A DNA stretch of 64,000 nucleotides, taken from assembly GCA_029204225.1 (NCBI GenBank), contig CM055096.1, positions 46,819,079-46,883,078 on the forward strand. Reading direction: 5' to 3'. The translations under genes and the position numbers were made by a program. Of this stretch, positions 34,260 to 44,607 are shown piece by piece; within the stretch, counting starts at the first letter, position 1, and every line of letters begins with the position of its first letter. This DNA is from Diphasiastrum complanatum (Eukaryota > Streptophyta > Lycopodiopsida > Lycopodiales > Lycopodiaceae). The notes beneath the pieces were generated by a model that had not been told where the DNA came from, made no database searches, and saw only the letters and a program-made list of their open reading frames with translations.

Positions 34260-35270
34260 TCATGTAGATGCTTGACTTTGAGACTTGTGTGCATGCTCCT
34301 CCATGAGAAAATAAAGATTTCTTTTTGATTTATTAGGATCACAAAGATCTAACATCATGTTACCATGATCTAGAGAATTAGACTCATCCAAATTGGCAAG
34401 ACTATGCATGCTATAATAACAAAGTGTTTGCATCATATCTTCATGCTTGTTTACCATGCTAATCTCAGATCCAATGAGGCTAAATACTTCATTATGGAGA
34501 TAAGTGCCTTTAGAAGATGATTCACTTACTCTCATACAGAGTTTACAATTTGCCTCAATACAAATTTTCAAACTATGAGTGAACAAATCACTTTTGCTCT
34601 TACATGACTTAAGAGCATACATTTGATGAAATAACCATTTGCTTTCTAATTGATTTAAAATCAATTTCAACCTTTTAAGAACATCATCTATGTTCTCAAG
34701 AGAGACTTCATACTCAACTAGTATGGCTTTACTCCAGTTTTGAGATGCAATGATATCACTAAAGCAAATTGATTTATCAAATGACATAAGAGAAGTAAGT
34801 TTGTGATGTATACCATATGAGATATGCTCCTCTTTCCCTTCAAATGTGAGCCACATGGACTCACCCATATTTCTTGAGTTTCTTTTTGGAATCACAATTT
34901 GAGAAGGTCTCTCCTCCTCAATCCTTGGCACACTTTGAGATGACTCCTTAAGATCCTCTTCATGATGATCCTTCTTGATGGAAATCTGAGACCTCCATGT
35001 CTCATAATGATCGAAACAAGTATGACCATTCAATATGCACTTCCTATGATTATCAAGATTACTTATGCCAAGAACATAAGTCCAAAAATCACCACAACTT
35101 GGCATGATTTTTCCAATATTGAAATCAAAAGGTATATCCATCTCAATAAGGCTAACTACTTGCTTATGGATATAAGTGTCCACTTTGGATGCTTCACTTA
35201 TTATCATAAGTGAGTTTACAACTTGCCTTTAGGATTGAAAACATACAATTTTCATGAATGAACACATCAT
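34260..35270 (-). CDS. Unknown ORF in nested element, with repeated modules
   Basis: A 315-codon open frame, the longest in this element. Near its middle it carries ICFSDIIASQNWSKAILVEY, which resembles the first residues of copia RT (E-x-FEEA-x-W-x-KAM-x-EEY). A related copy, CFEEIFVSQRWLKAILVE, occurs in the separate frame at 35298-35588. A second repeated block is ISEASKVDTYIHKQVVSLIE at the N-terminus and VSESSSKGTYLHNEVFSLIG near residue 228. The protein therefore seems to be built from two copies of one module. It has no catalytic motif I recognise. Whether it is translated is unknown; the frame may simply be young. Confidence 0.5.
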
Positions 35271-35297
35271 TCATGATCTTATTGAAACCAAAAGATC

Positions 35298-35588
35298 CTA
35301 CATTATAAAGAATTTCCATTTCCTTGACTTCATAACTAATGTAATCTTACAAGGAAAACATATTTTGCTATCTTTTAAGGCATCACACTCAACTAGTATT
35401 GCCTTAAGCCACCTTTGAGATACAAAAATCTCTTCAAAGCAAAATGGTTCTTCATAAGTTGACATGATAGCATAAATGAAACTATTTTCATTTTGAGATT
35501 GCTCCTTATTCTTGATTGATTTCTCTTGGATCATAACAATAAGTTTGAACTTATCTAAAGTTCCAAGCAAAATACTTTCCAAGGACAT
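35298..35588 (-). pseudogene. RT-N-terminus-like module, first copy
   Basis: A 96-codon frame with YEEPFCFEEIFVSQRWLKAI and VECDALKDSK, close to the copia RT opening pattern. It is the upstream partner of the module inside the 315-codon ORF. It is probably part of one longer ancestral frame now broken between 35298 and 35270. Confidence 0.45.
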
Positions 35589-35626
35589 AAAATAAATTCA
35601 AGTTACTTTCAAGAAAGTGACATCTA

Positions 35627-36036
35627 TCATTGCATCTTGAACCAAACAATGCACTTCAAATGAAAGATTTCAAAAGATTTGACATGTGTTGTGATGGACT
35701 CTTGAAGACAAATCTTGCAAGTCCTTGTGAGAGTCCAAGCACCTTTCCACAAAGAAAACACCTTTCCTTGGACTTGTCCTTCTTGTATTTGCATTTCGAA
35801 CTTGAAGCTCCATCCTTCTTCTCGGCCCCCTTGCTTTGGTTCTTCTTGGATGGATTGGTCTTCTTTCTGTAACATCTTGAGGAAAAATATCCTCCCTTGC
35901 CACAAAGGTTGCACTTAGGATCCTTTCTTTCCTTCAATAGGATGCTTCCTATTGATGCCATGTGAATAAGAACCTGTGATATGATTCTACAAATGTAATT
36001 TGTGACTTTCAAGAGACTAGATTTGAACATCTTCAA
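35627..36036 (-). pseudogene. Gag zinc-knuckle remnant of nested element
   Basis: Shows CNLCGKGGYFSSRCYRKKTN, a CCHC knuckle with Tyr in the His position, followed by a Lys/Ser-rich linker and CFLCGK, after which the frame shifts and TCKICL is read in another frame. The arrangement CGK-x-G-x4-C-x2-KKTNPSK is very like the family-W gag at 17.83 kb. Confidence 0.6.
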
Positions 36037-37621
36037 TAATCTAGAATGATCTACAAAAGATCTAGCTCACAAACCTAAGAATCAATCTTCACACTAATGA
36101 CTAGTCACTTGGAAACTTTGCTTTGATCACTAAGACAAAAGCACACAATATTTGAATCAAATCACAAAAGAAATCAGATCCAATCTCCTATTGGACTCAT
36201 CAAATACCAATGACTCTTTCTTTTGAAAGCTGAAATGGATATGAAAAGATTTGATACCTAGATTTTCCTTTTCACTTGACTAGTTCTCTCAACACTTGAG
36301 ATTCTTGAACAAAAGATGGTTTTGTTTCAAACACATGAAAATCAAACTTAATCACTTCTTTTGGACTCACTCTTGACCCAAATAATCTCACTCTTGAGAT
36401 TTAGCATGAATTTGATTTGATTTGAAAACAAACTATACCACCAATTTTTCACAAAGCTTAAAAATTAGACAACTAGAGATTCACAAAGATCTCAACCATA
36501 CATGAATACTCAAATATGGACAACTCCTCATTCTAGACATCAAATGCGATCACAAATTGACCCTCACACTCTCACAAAGAAAGTTGAATAGAACTAATTT
36601 GAGTTTCATACATACTATGTCAATTTTTGCTCAACAGATTGAGTTCAATCACTCGTATTGGATTCCACCAATTACTCTACCTTTTAAGCCTTGGAATGAA
36701 ATTCAAAATCAAAAGTTGTGATTTTTCTCACTAAGATATTGTGCTTAAAAGAGCTAATGCCACTTAGAAAGATTTGATCACTTAGGAGAAGACAAACTCT
36801 CCACCAATAACAAAACAAAATGAGCTTCTACATCTTGCCCTCTACAAAGGAAGAAACTCTTAGAAAATTGGATCTCTCTCTCTACACATTTGTCATAGAC
36901 ACCTTAATGACTCTTTTCAAACCTTACAATCACTCAAACAAATTGAGTAGGGTTGAACAATGTGACTTGGATCTCAATCTCTTTTCTAGAACTCTCAATT
37001 TAAGCCAATCTATGTCAAATTCTACAAAAGATTTGCATAGATGCTCTATATGCACTAGAAACTCTCAAAGGTTTCACTTTGGAGGATAGATTCAAGGATG
37101 TTTTCTAGCAAATTGGTTCTTCTAAACTTGACCCTATCACTCTTGAACAAATCTAGAGTGATGGTACAATGGATTTCAACCTCTCACCTCGCATAATACT
37201 CCTTAATTTATGATTTTTAGCAAAATCTTTCTCAACTTCAACATGCACTCAAAAAATCAGAGATAATCAATTAATGCACCTAATTCAAGCTTCAAGTTTT
37301 CTTGGCTGATATAATCCAAGAACTAATCAAGGGATTAGATTCTCTATAGAAAATGCTTGATTTTGCACGAAAAATCTCTCAAATTGGGTGTGTGAGTCAA
37401 ATTGTACAAATTTTTGAATTTTCTCAGCCAAAACCGGATATGTACGGCCTCACACGTGTTAAAAGGCTTCCTACAGCCCACAACAAGTTCTGGTCCCAAA
37501 ATTTTGAGAATATCTATCAAATCCAACTCGCTACACAAAATTTGACTAGTTTCCAAAAAACTACTAATTTTGGCTTTGATTTGGATTAACCCTATCAATT
37601 TCAACAAAACCTCTTGTACTA
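36037..37621 (-). other. Leader of nested element, no gene
   Basis: About 1.6 kb between the primer-binding site and the knuckle remnant. Frames are short and no capsid-type gag region is seen. Confidence 0.5.
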
Positions 37622-37634
37622 GGCTCTGATATCA
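37622..37634 (-). other. Primer-binding site of nested element
   Basis: Minus-strand TGATATCAGAGCC lies directly inside the 5' LTR and differs by one base from the tRNA-iMet complement TGGTATCAGAGCC. Confidence 0.85.
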
Positions 37635-38466
37635 TGTGGAAAAAGTACAAAAAGGACCAAGAGTGGATCCTAATCTGATCCTCAAGAGGGACTGGTTGTC
37701 AGATTACTTGATCTATCAATCTACTTCAGATTAAGATCAATCTAGATCAATTCTAGACACAAAATCCTAACAAGAACAATCATTAATTGAGGGTAAGTGT
37801 ACTTTATGGTTTCACACGTGTGAAACACTGTCTGAGTACGGAATCCAACCTGAAAATCAAGTACACATTGATAGAACCTCAAAACAATCAAAACAACTAT
37901 AGACAAATGGAGAGAATCACTCAAAATTGCTTTTAAAACCAAGATTGGTGTCTCACATTGATTATGGCCAAATGTGGCTCTATATATACAATAAGTGGGA
38001 GCTCGTGGTACTGATCATCCCTATGATCCCACATGTGTGAAGGTGCTTTGTCATATGATGATTCATCATGCAAAATTGACACTTGGACAAAACCTTCTAT
38101 TTTGAGCACTTTTGGTCCATTTTCCTTCTATATGGAGATCTACTTGGAAATCTTCTAGAGGTCAAAATTTGCCTACTTCAGCTTATTACACACATGTGAG
38201 CTGTCCTCTACACATGTGATATGACACCTAACCAAAGGATGTGGCTCATGCAATCAATAGATTGATGCCATGTGTCATATGTCTAGAAAACTAGTTTTTG
38301 GTCTTTTTAGCTACTAGAACTTTAATTAAATCATATGTACAACCTATATGATTATGGTACATGACAAGAACACTATTTTCACACATGGGAACAGGCTCCA
38401 CACATGTGTGTTTATCTATATACAAGATTTTTGGTCTCTACCAAGCTTATTTTTGCATTTTTCACA
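37635..38466 (-). repeat. 5' LTR of nested element
   Basis: 832 bases, partner of 33202-34033, followed by the second GATGG target copy. Confidence 0.95.
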
Positions 38467-38704
38467 GATGGATTCTGAACGTGCCATATTTCTATCCCAG
38501 GATCTAGTCTTCCATTCGAAGACCAAACACATACCTTTGAAGTACCATCACATTCGAGACTTGATCTCAAAAGGAGAGCTGAATGTACAATACATAAAAT
38601 CCAAAGACATGATTGCATATTTGCTCACAAAGCCGCCCGACAAACCACTCTTCACGAAACAAAGAAAGGCAATGGGACTGGACATATACAAAGATTACAA
38701 CATT
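38467..38704 (+). pseudogene. Copia family-6 RNase H, right half
   Basis: Continues MDSERAIFLSQDLVFHSKTK, YHHIRDLISKGELNVQYI and KDMIAYLLTKPPDKPLF after the nested element. The frame is open to about 38779, past the polypurine tract CAAGAGGGAG at 38705-38714. Confidence 0.92.
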
Positions 38705-38714
38705 CAAGAGGGAG

Positions 38715-39165
38715 TGTCTAAAATGGTGAGAACTCTTGCAACCTTGCCAAAGAGATTCCAAAAGACGAAGATGTCTTAAAGGACAAAAGATCTCGAAGGT
38801 TGAAAACACCTCGAAGGTTGAAGACACTCGAAGGTCGAAGACACCTTGAAGGATGAAAAAATCCCAAAGGTTGAATACGAACTGAAGACAAACACGTCAA
38901 CTGGCAACTCGACAAGTTTGCAATATTGTACTATCACGCTCAACCACCAAAGACAACATCATCAGAGGGTAGCTAACCAATAGTTTAGCATTAAACCTAT
39001 CTTGTAAATAGTTGCTAAGTAATCTTGTTATTTTCCCAAGTGGGATAAGTAAAGAATAGAATGAATGAATCTGAGAGAGATACTAGAGAAATGAGAGATA
39101 GAGGATCTGTAAGAGAGATCAAGAGTAAGAAGTAGTTGCAAGTAGTGCAAGCACACTATTAGCAT
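38715..39165 (+). repeat. 3' LTR of copia family 6 with internal minisatellite
   Basis: Starts TGTCTAAAATGG after the polypurine tract. From 38791 to about 38876 it holds four to five imperfect copies of a ~20-base CGAAGGTTGAAGACACCT unit. The right end is inferred from the start of gypsy sequence at about 39174. Confidence 0.55.
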
Positions 39166-39173
39166 TATCAACT

Positions 39174-39790
39174 ATGCATGCCAACGAGCAGAAAATTTTC
39201 TATAAGGGGAGTGACAGGCCACCAACAAGCGAGACACTGATTGACTCACTCAAAACAAAATACAAAAACATATGCTCTTTTCTATTTCATCTCTCATTGT
39301 TCTTGTTGTTTCATCTCATCGAATGCTTTACTCTTGATGATGTTGTGATTATGTTACTTGAAGCTCATTGTAAATCTGAAGATCAAGTGCCAGAATTACA
39401 AGAAGTTTACGATGAACCAGGTAGGACTCAGCCTATGGATCTTGCTGAACTTGGAGAATTTGAAAAGATTGTTCAAGTTGGAACGCAACTTACCACATAG
39501 CAGTTTGAATCTATGAGGAATTTATTGATTAAATATCAAGATTGTTTTGCTTGGACATACAAGGATTTGAAAGGAATTCCTACTTTAGTAATCAAGCATA
39601 CCATTTCCTTGATACCTCGAATGCAGTGTCGAAAGTGACAAGATTTTATCGTTACAATCCGCATGTCATGGATCTTATCAAGAAGGAGTCACAAAGGTTA
39701 CTAGAAGCAGATTTCCTTTATGAAATTGAGCATACTGAGAGGTTTCACCAATTGTCATCGTTCCTAATAAAAGAGGAGGAAGGAGAGGAG
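39174..39790 (+). pseudogene. Ty3/gypsy protease-RT linker and RT start
   Basis: Encodes FEKIVQVGTQLTT, FESMRNLLIKYQDCFAWTYK, DLKGIP, HTISLIP, then in another frame FYRYNPHVMDLIKKESQRLL, ADFLYEIEHTE and VSPIVIVP, the usual opening of OTA gypsy RT. A TAG at 39498 and two frameshifts break it. It ends in a purine-rich tract. No catalytic YVDD is left. Confidence 0.88.
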
Positions 39791-39910
39791 CAACATTAAG
39801 AGAGAAAAAAACAAGAGAAAGAGCAAGCAACAAGGAAAATCAAGAGGGAGGAGAGGATAAAGAGGGAGAGGAGAGATCAAAAAATCAAAGGAGGAGAAAA
39901 GAGGGCAAAT
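39768..39910 (+). repeat. Purine-rich tract
   Basis: About 140 bases almost entirely A and G on the plus strand (AGGAGGAAGGAGAGG-like words) replace the gypsy RT sequence. It could form triplex or unusual single-strand structure; origin unknown. Confidence 0.75.
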
Positions 39911-40439
39911 ATATTCCTAGATTATGATCATTCTCTCCACGTTCATCCACGGAAAGGCCACTGGAAGGGAAAGGATATCAAAATCTGCAAGATTTTTTTC
40001 AGTGCCGATATAAGCCTTTTCAAAAAAGGCCATATTTTGAGGGTTATTCCGAGTTTAAATGGATTTTTGAAAGCCATGCATTCATAAAATAGTGAGTTCA
40101 AACGGTCTCAAATTTGTGAGGGTTATACCGAGGTCCCCATTATGTCCCATTTGGAGGTATGGAGAGTGGATACAAGATATTGAAATGTATGCCAAGCTTG
40201 GTGGTGATATAGGTGTATTCAATTTGTTTATTACATGTTCTCTAATTTGTTTTTGATCGATTATTACTTGACAAGGTGGACCGATGCAAGAGTTCACATT
40301 ATTCTTCTTCAGATGATGAGGCTAGATGGTCACAGATTGGATCAAAGGCTTGGCTAAAGTAGAGAATAACATGCTCATGTACACGATGCAAATATGCATT
40401 ACAACAAGAGCGACATATTACAATATCACATCGTCAAAC
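39911..40439. other. Unassigned, GGGTTATACCGAGG words
   Basis: No gene. GAGGGTTATTCCGAG near 40040 and GAGGGTTATACCGAGG near 40110 resemble GGGTTATACCGAGG at 47459, inside the probable CACTA subterminal region, so the left part of that transposon may reach here. Confidence 0.35.
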
Positions 40440-40765
40440 AAATTGAGAGAGAGTCATTGTTTGTGTGGCCCGAAGTGGTTCACTGTGGCTCAACACAAAT
40501 GGCAGAGATAGACGACTCGAAGATGTTTGTGCCTACACTGCAGCAGAGCGTGCTATCAGTGACAAGAATAGCTGATGCAGGGATGCGTGTGATGTTCTCA
40601 AACGAAGCATGCAACGTTGTTGATGCAAGTACCAATACGCTCATCACTCAAGAAAGAAGAAAAGACAACTTGTATCACCTGAAGGTATGCCTACTTGTAG
40701 ATCAAGTGCATCAGACTCATGATGATTCGCTAGATACTCTATGGCACAGGAGACTATGCCAGATT
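40440..40765 (+). pseudogene. Copia family-Z (copy 3) protease end and GAG-pre-integrase
   Basis: Plus-strand MFVPTLQQSVLSVTRIADA, VVDASTNTLITQERRKDNLY and DTLWHRRLC match copies 1 and 2. Sequence breaks at 40765, where an ~880-base insertion separates it from 41649 onward. Confidence 0.88.
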
Positions 40766-41648
40766 TATTTGAGATCATACAATCATACAAAATAATATGT
40801 GCATAACAGCTACAATATTATCTATTGATTTTTTTTTATTTCTAGTACTACATAACAGATTCACGCAGTGCATTGACGTGAGAGAAATACAGTTCTCCCA
40901 CAATTTGTGTCTCGCTTACTAGCAGACTTCTAGATCTACAGATCCTCTACAAAATTGTCTCGCTCACAGGTGGACATGTATTCTATATATTTTTGTCTTC
41001 TCTTCTTTTATGCATCAAAGCAGAAAGTATATAGTTCACAAACTTTTTTGTGTTGCATCATGTAACTTCCAAATTAGAAAGATTAAATATCTACAACTAA
41101 TCACGGACTACAAGAGTGGCAAATCAGCCACGATCTAGAGTACTTCTGCTGATGTCATAATATCTAATCAAATACTTATACCCCATGGTACTTAGCTGAT
41201 ATTCTTGATTTTGTGTAGTGAACAATTTTGTGTCATGTTTGGCATTGCATCCGGCCATGCTGGCTTGAAGATTTTGTCTTCTTGACTTGTGACTATCTCC
41301 CTTGCCAAGTCTCATGTTAGAACCATTTGATCTACTCTCATGAAGACATGTTTCGAACAGGAACACAAATCATGCTACACAGTAACATAGACAGAAAACA
41401 CTCTCCATAGCAAGCTCACATAGCAACTGTATTTCTCAAAATGAAATTACACTATACATATAGTTCTTCACTCAAACAACCCATGCATGACCCAGGTTTC
41501 CATTGACGAGACGCGTGTCCTATCGACTCACCTCGTGGCGAGGCCAACTGATCCTTATCAACTGATAGGACCCACAGTACAATAGACTAGAAAACCAATA
41601 ACACTCAAAATCCACTCAATATCAAAATCAATTAGATCAAAGTGAGAA
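40766..41648. mobile_element. Insertion splitting family-Z copy 3
   Basis: About 880 bases interrupt the GAG-pre-integrase frame between RRLC and STMALYQ. It contains LTR copy A (41348-41581, minus) near its right end and no coding domain. The left 580 bases are unassigned. Confidence 0.6.
41348..41581 (-). repeat. LTR-like repeat, copy A
   Basis: 234 bases closely matching 54722-54954 (minus) and 60641-60864 (plus). On its own strand it starts TGTACTGTGGGTCC and ends CGAAACA. No clear target duplication flanks it. Confidence 0.8.
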
Positions 41649-42345
41649 GTACAATGGCACTATATCAAGCAAGCCATCATGGAGCAATCACAGGGGTGAG
41701 CATCTCAAATGCAACCAAGTCAATGACCTATGATGCATGTCTGAAGGGTAAGATGTCACACACTCCTTATGTAAAGGACTCCTACAAGACGACCAAGATT
41801 CTAGAGTTAGTGCATTTTGATAGTAAGAATAGGACCCTAATGGAAGTTGCCAGATGCATGATGGCCTACTTGAAAGCTCCAAGAGTGCTGTGGGCTGAAG
41901 TAGTAGCTACAGCTGCTTATATTCAGAACAGGACAGGAAAGTCTGGTGTTCCTCACACGACACCACACAAATTATGGTGGGGTAGAAAACCCAATCTGAC
42001 TCATGTCCGTATCTTTGGTTGTGCAACTTATGGACATGTTCTTGATAAGCTTCGAAAGAAGCTTGATGAGAAAGCTGAACATGGATATCTTGTGGGATAT
42101 GACAATAATTTGTTATACTATTGAGTTTATATGCCAGAGACAAACACTGTGAAGACAATCAGAGATGTCAAATTTGATGAGAGCAGAATGATGGCCAACG
42201 ATGATCCTGTCAGCTATGAAGTTCTTGAAAGACAGTACTATGATCTGCCAATTGTGACAGAGGGAGCAAAGGATGAACACTCAGACAAAGATGTTCATGT
42301 CGCTTCGCATTTGAGTGACGAATCAGACGAAGTTAAACTACATAT
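41649..42345 (+). pseudogene. Copia family-Z (copy 3) integrase with core deletion
   Basis: MALYQASHHGAITGVSISNA continues to LELVHFD, then jumps straight to SKNRTLMEVARCMMAYLKA, so the segment between the first Asp and the Glu helix is deleted without losing the frame. The C-terminal part WWGRKPNLTHVRIFGCATYG is open to a TGA at 42122 and continues afterwards to about 42330. It ends in unrelated sequence. Confidence 0.9.
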
Positions 42346-42379
42346 TCGGATAAATGGAATGACTTATTTTGATTCCTAG

Positions 42380-42985
42380 TAAATGAATTGACTTATTCTG
42401 ACTCCGAATATTATTTGTTATTAATTGCTTGAGGCATAACTAGTTACATTGTGCACGACGTTATTGGGCGCTCAGTGTCAAGTATCTACTTAATTTGCAT
42501 ATTCTGATAAGTGGAATGACTTATTTCAACTCATGTATTTAAGTTTATCAGTGGCTTCCAATGGCACTTTGCTGGTGGTTTCGTGGGTGGTTCATTGTTA
42601 TGTTCTGTTAATGTTTTTCTGCTTTTTCCTAGTTGCTTTTATGGCCTGTTTGTTATGGTTTGAGGTGTTTCTTCATGTTTGTTTGTTTGAGTCATCTTGC
42701 TGGCTATTCTGGTTTATGCTTGCCTTTTCATTTGTCTTGTGGTGTTCTCAACTTTTGGTCTTTTCGTAGGGTTTAGTTACATTTTTTTGTTCTGCTCTTC
42801 TGCTTTTTTTGCTTTGGTTTTTTTGATTCTAGTCTATTCTGGTCTGTTTTGTTGGTTCTTTTTTGGTCTTGGTTTTGTTGACTGTAGATCGTTTATTGTG
42901 TTTGTTAGAGTTTTGCTCTATATGCTTATTTGAATCTAAGTAGTGTTTTGGTTTTTTTTTTGTGGTTTACATGGTTTATGATTGT
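42380..42985. other. T/G-rich stretch, no gene
   Basis: Very T- and G-rich plus strand (TTTG and TTGTTTG words). The apparent Leu/Phe/Val-rich frames at 42533-42933 follow from base composition and are not taken as genes. Confidence 0.5.
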
Positions 42986-42989
42986 AGGT

Positions 42990-44010
42990 TTACTGTTTGA
43001 ACTTTTAATGGTGGTGATTCACTTTTGTGTTTTCATATAAAACCTCTCTATTAGAGTTATTGTTTTACTAGTTGATTTTCAAGGTGTTTTGAGATTCTTC
43101 CTTTGACTCCTATGGATTAATTGCCCACTGATGTTCTTTGACAAATTCTATTTATTTTGAGATACAGATGCTTTTATACAAAATTTATTTGTGTAAAGAT
43201 GTTCCTCATAGGTTACCTTTTAAGAGTGGATGAATACGTAATGATTATCCAGGATATAACTTAAAGCTAAATCTTGAGGATAAATGGTTTTTGGCATAGA
43301 CTGATTTGTTTTGCAAAACATTTACATCAACCAAGTACACTCATAATGTGAAAAAGTTTTGTAGTATGTTTTATTGGTCAGTGGATAGACCAAATTACCT
43401 ATGATTTGTATGATATGACTGTAAGAGGAATACTATGAATACAAAAATCTACCTTTGAAGGACTATGGTGATTTTATGGTTAAATTTTACTTGGATTATG
43501 TATTCAGGATACATGTTCGACTCTTAATGGTGGGTATTGACTTTTGTATAGTATTAAAAAGGACCATTGTAATAGAGGTGGTTAAAGAATTGATGTTTTT
43601 TGAGTTTTTTGGGGGTTCTTCCGTTGAGTCAAGAGGTCAAACAACCCAATGAGGTTCTATGACAGATTATAATTGACTGAAACTACAGAGAGATTGTTAC
43701 AAACGATGTTTTGTGAAAGATGTTCTTCCTAGATTACCTTTTTAAGGATGGATGAATACATAATGATTATCTACATTAGGTAAGCAAAATCCTTAGGATA
43801 AAGGGTTTTTATCATAGATTGTTTGGCAGAACATTTACATTAATCAAGGACACATTTATTGTAAAAAAGGATAGTAGTAGGTGTTGATGGTCAGTGGATA
43901 GGAACAAAAAAAACGATGATATGTATAAAGGAAAAAAGTCCTTGTTTGGAGTTGGCAGTTATGTACTGAACTACAATATGACCAAACATATTTTTTGGGA
44001 TAATATTTGC
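42990..44010. repeat. Diverged tandem duplication, period about 520 bp
   Basis: Matching anchors recur at a constant spacing: TTAATGGTGG at 43004 and 43524, AAGATGTTCCTCATAGG at 43197 and AAGATGTTCTTCCTAGA near 43718, and GGTCAGTGGATAG at 43376 and near 43889. Each unit is AT-rich without a clear gene. Confidence 0.75.
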
Positions 44011-44607
44011 TGAATATCACTTTGTTGATTACAATGCATATGATCAGTAAACATTATAATGCTTAGTTTACATTGGTAATCACCAAAAACCAGCTTTAAC
44101 ACAATATAGCAGCTATGGTAGAACTACCCAGTGACATGGATAACAACTGAGGATATGCAATGATACCTACAGTTCCCATAGAAAATACCTTGTACTAAGT
44201 CAGCTTTTTTTTGTGGATGGATGCAGGTTAGTGTTCTCTCTTCTGCGGTATTCTCCATAGTGGTTTGATCATATTTGGTTAATTTATATTTATTTTCTGC
44301 CGTACTAATATGACAAAGTTACTTATTGTATCATTTGTATGTCATATTTTATAAAAAGCTATTTTTTTCATGTTTTGGGTGTAATGTCTTGTGAGTAATG
44401 CTTTGTTTTTGTAGCACACACACCCCCCGAGTTATGGAGAGGATGCCCCTTAGTTTCCGTCACTCTTACTGTACTTTATAATCATTACTCACATAACACA
44501 TTTTTTGGTGATTGTTATGTTTTCGGACTTACACTTGGCATTCAGATCTGATCAAAATTGGTTATAATACCCCTTTGATTGCTCCATCCCCTGCTTCACA
44601 AACATTC

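Larger units (their letters stand above)
33202..38466 (-). mobile_element. Full-length nested LTR retrotransposon without full pol
   Basis: Two 832-base LTRs (33202-34033 and 37635-38466) run TGTGGAAAAAG to TTTTTCACA. GATGG flanks both sides as a perfect 5-base target duplication, and the interrupted RNase H reads on across it. A primer-binding site (minus TGATATCAGAGCC, one change from the tRNA-Met complement) and a polypurine tract (TTTTTGAGGAGGAG) are in the right places. The 3.6-kb interior has a zinc-knuckle remnant and a 315-codon ORF but no YVDD box, integrase triad or protease. The polypurine tract, LTR start and knuckle resemble family-W copia, which may be its enzyme source. Confidence 0.95.

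Noticed and set aside
42533-42933. Hydrophobic frames suggesting a membrane protein
   Set aside because: The Leu/Phe/Val content follows directly from T/G-rich DNA. No start context or neighbour supports a gene.
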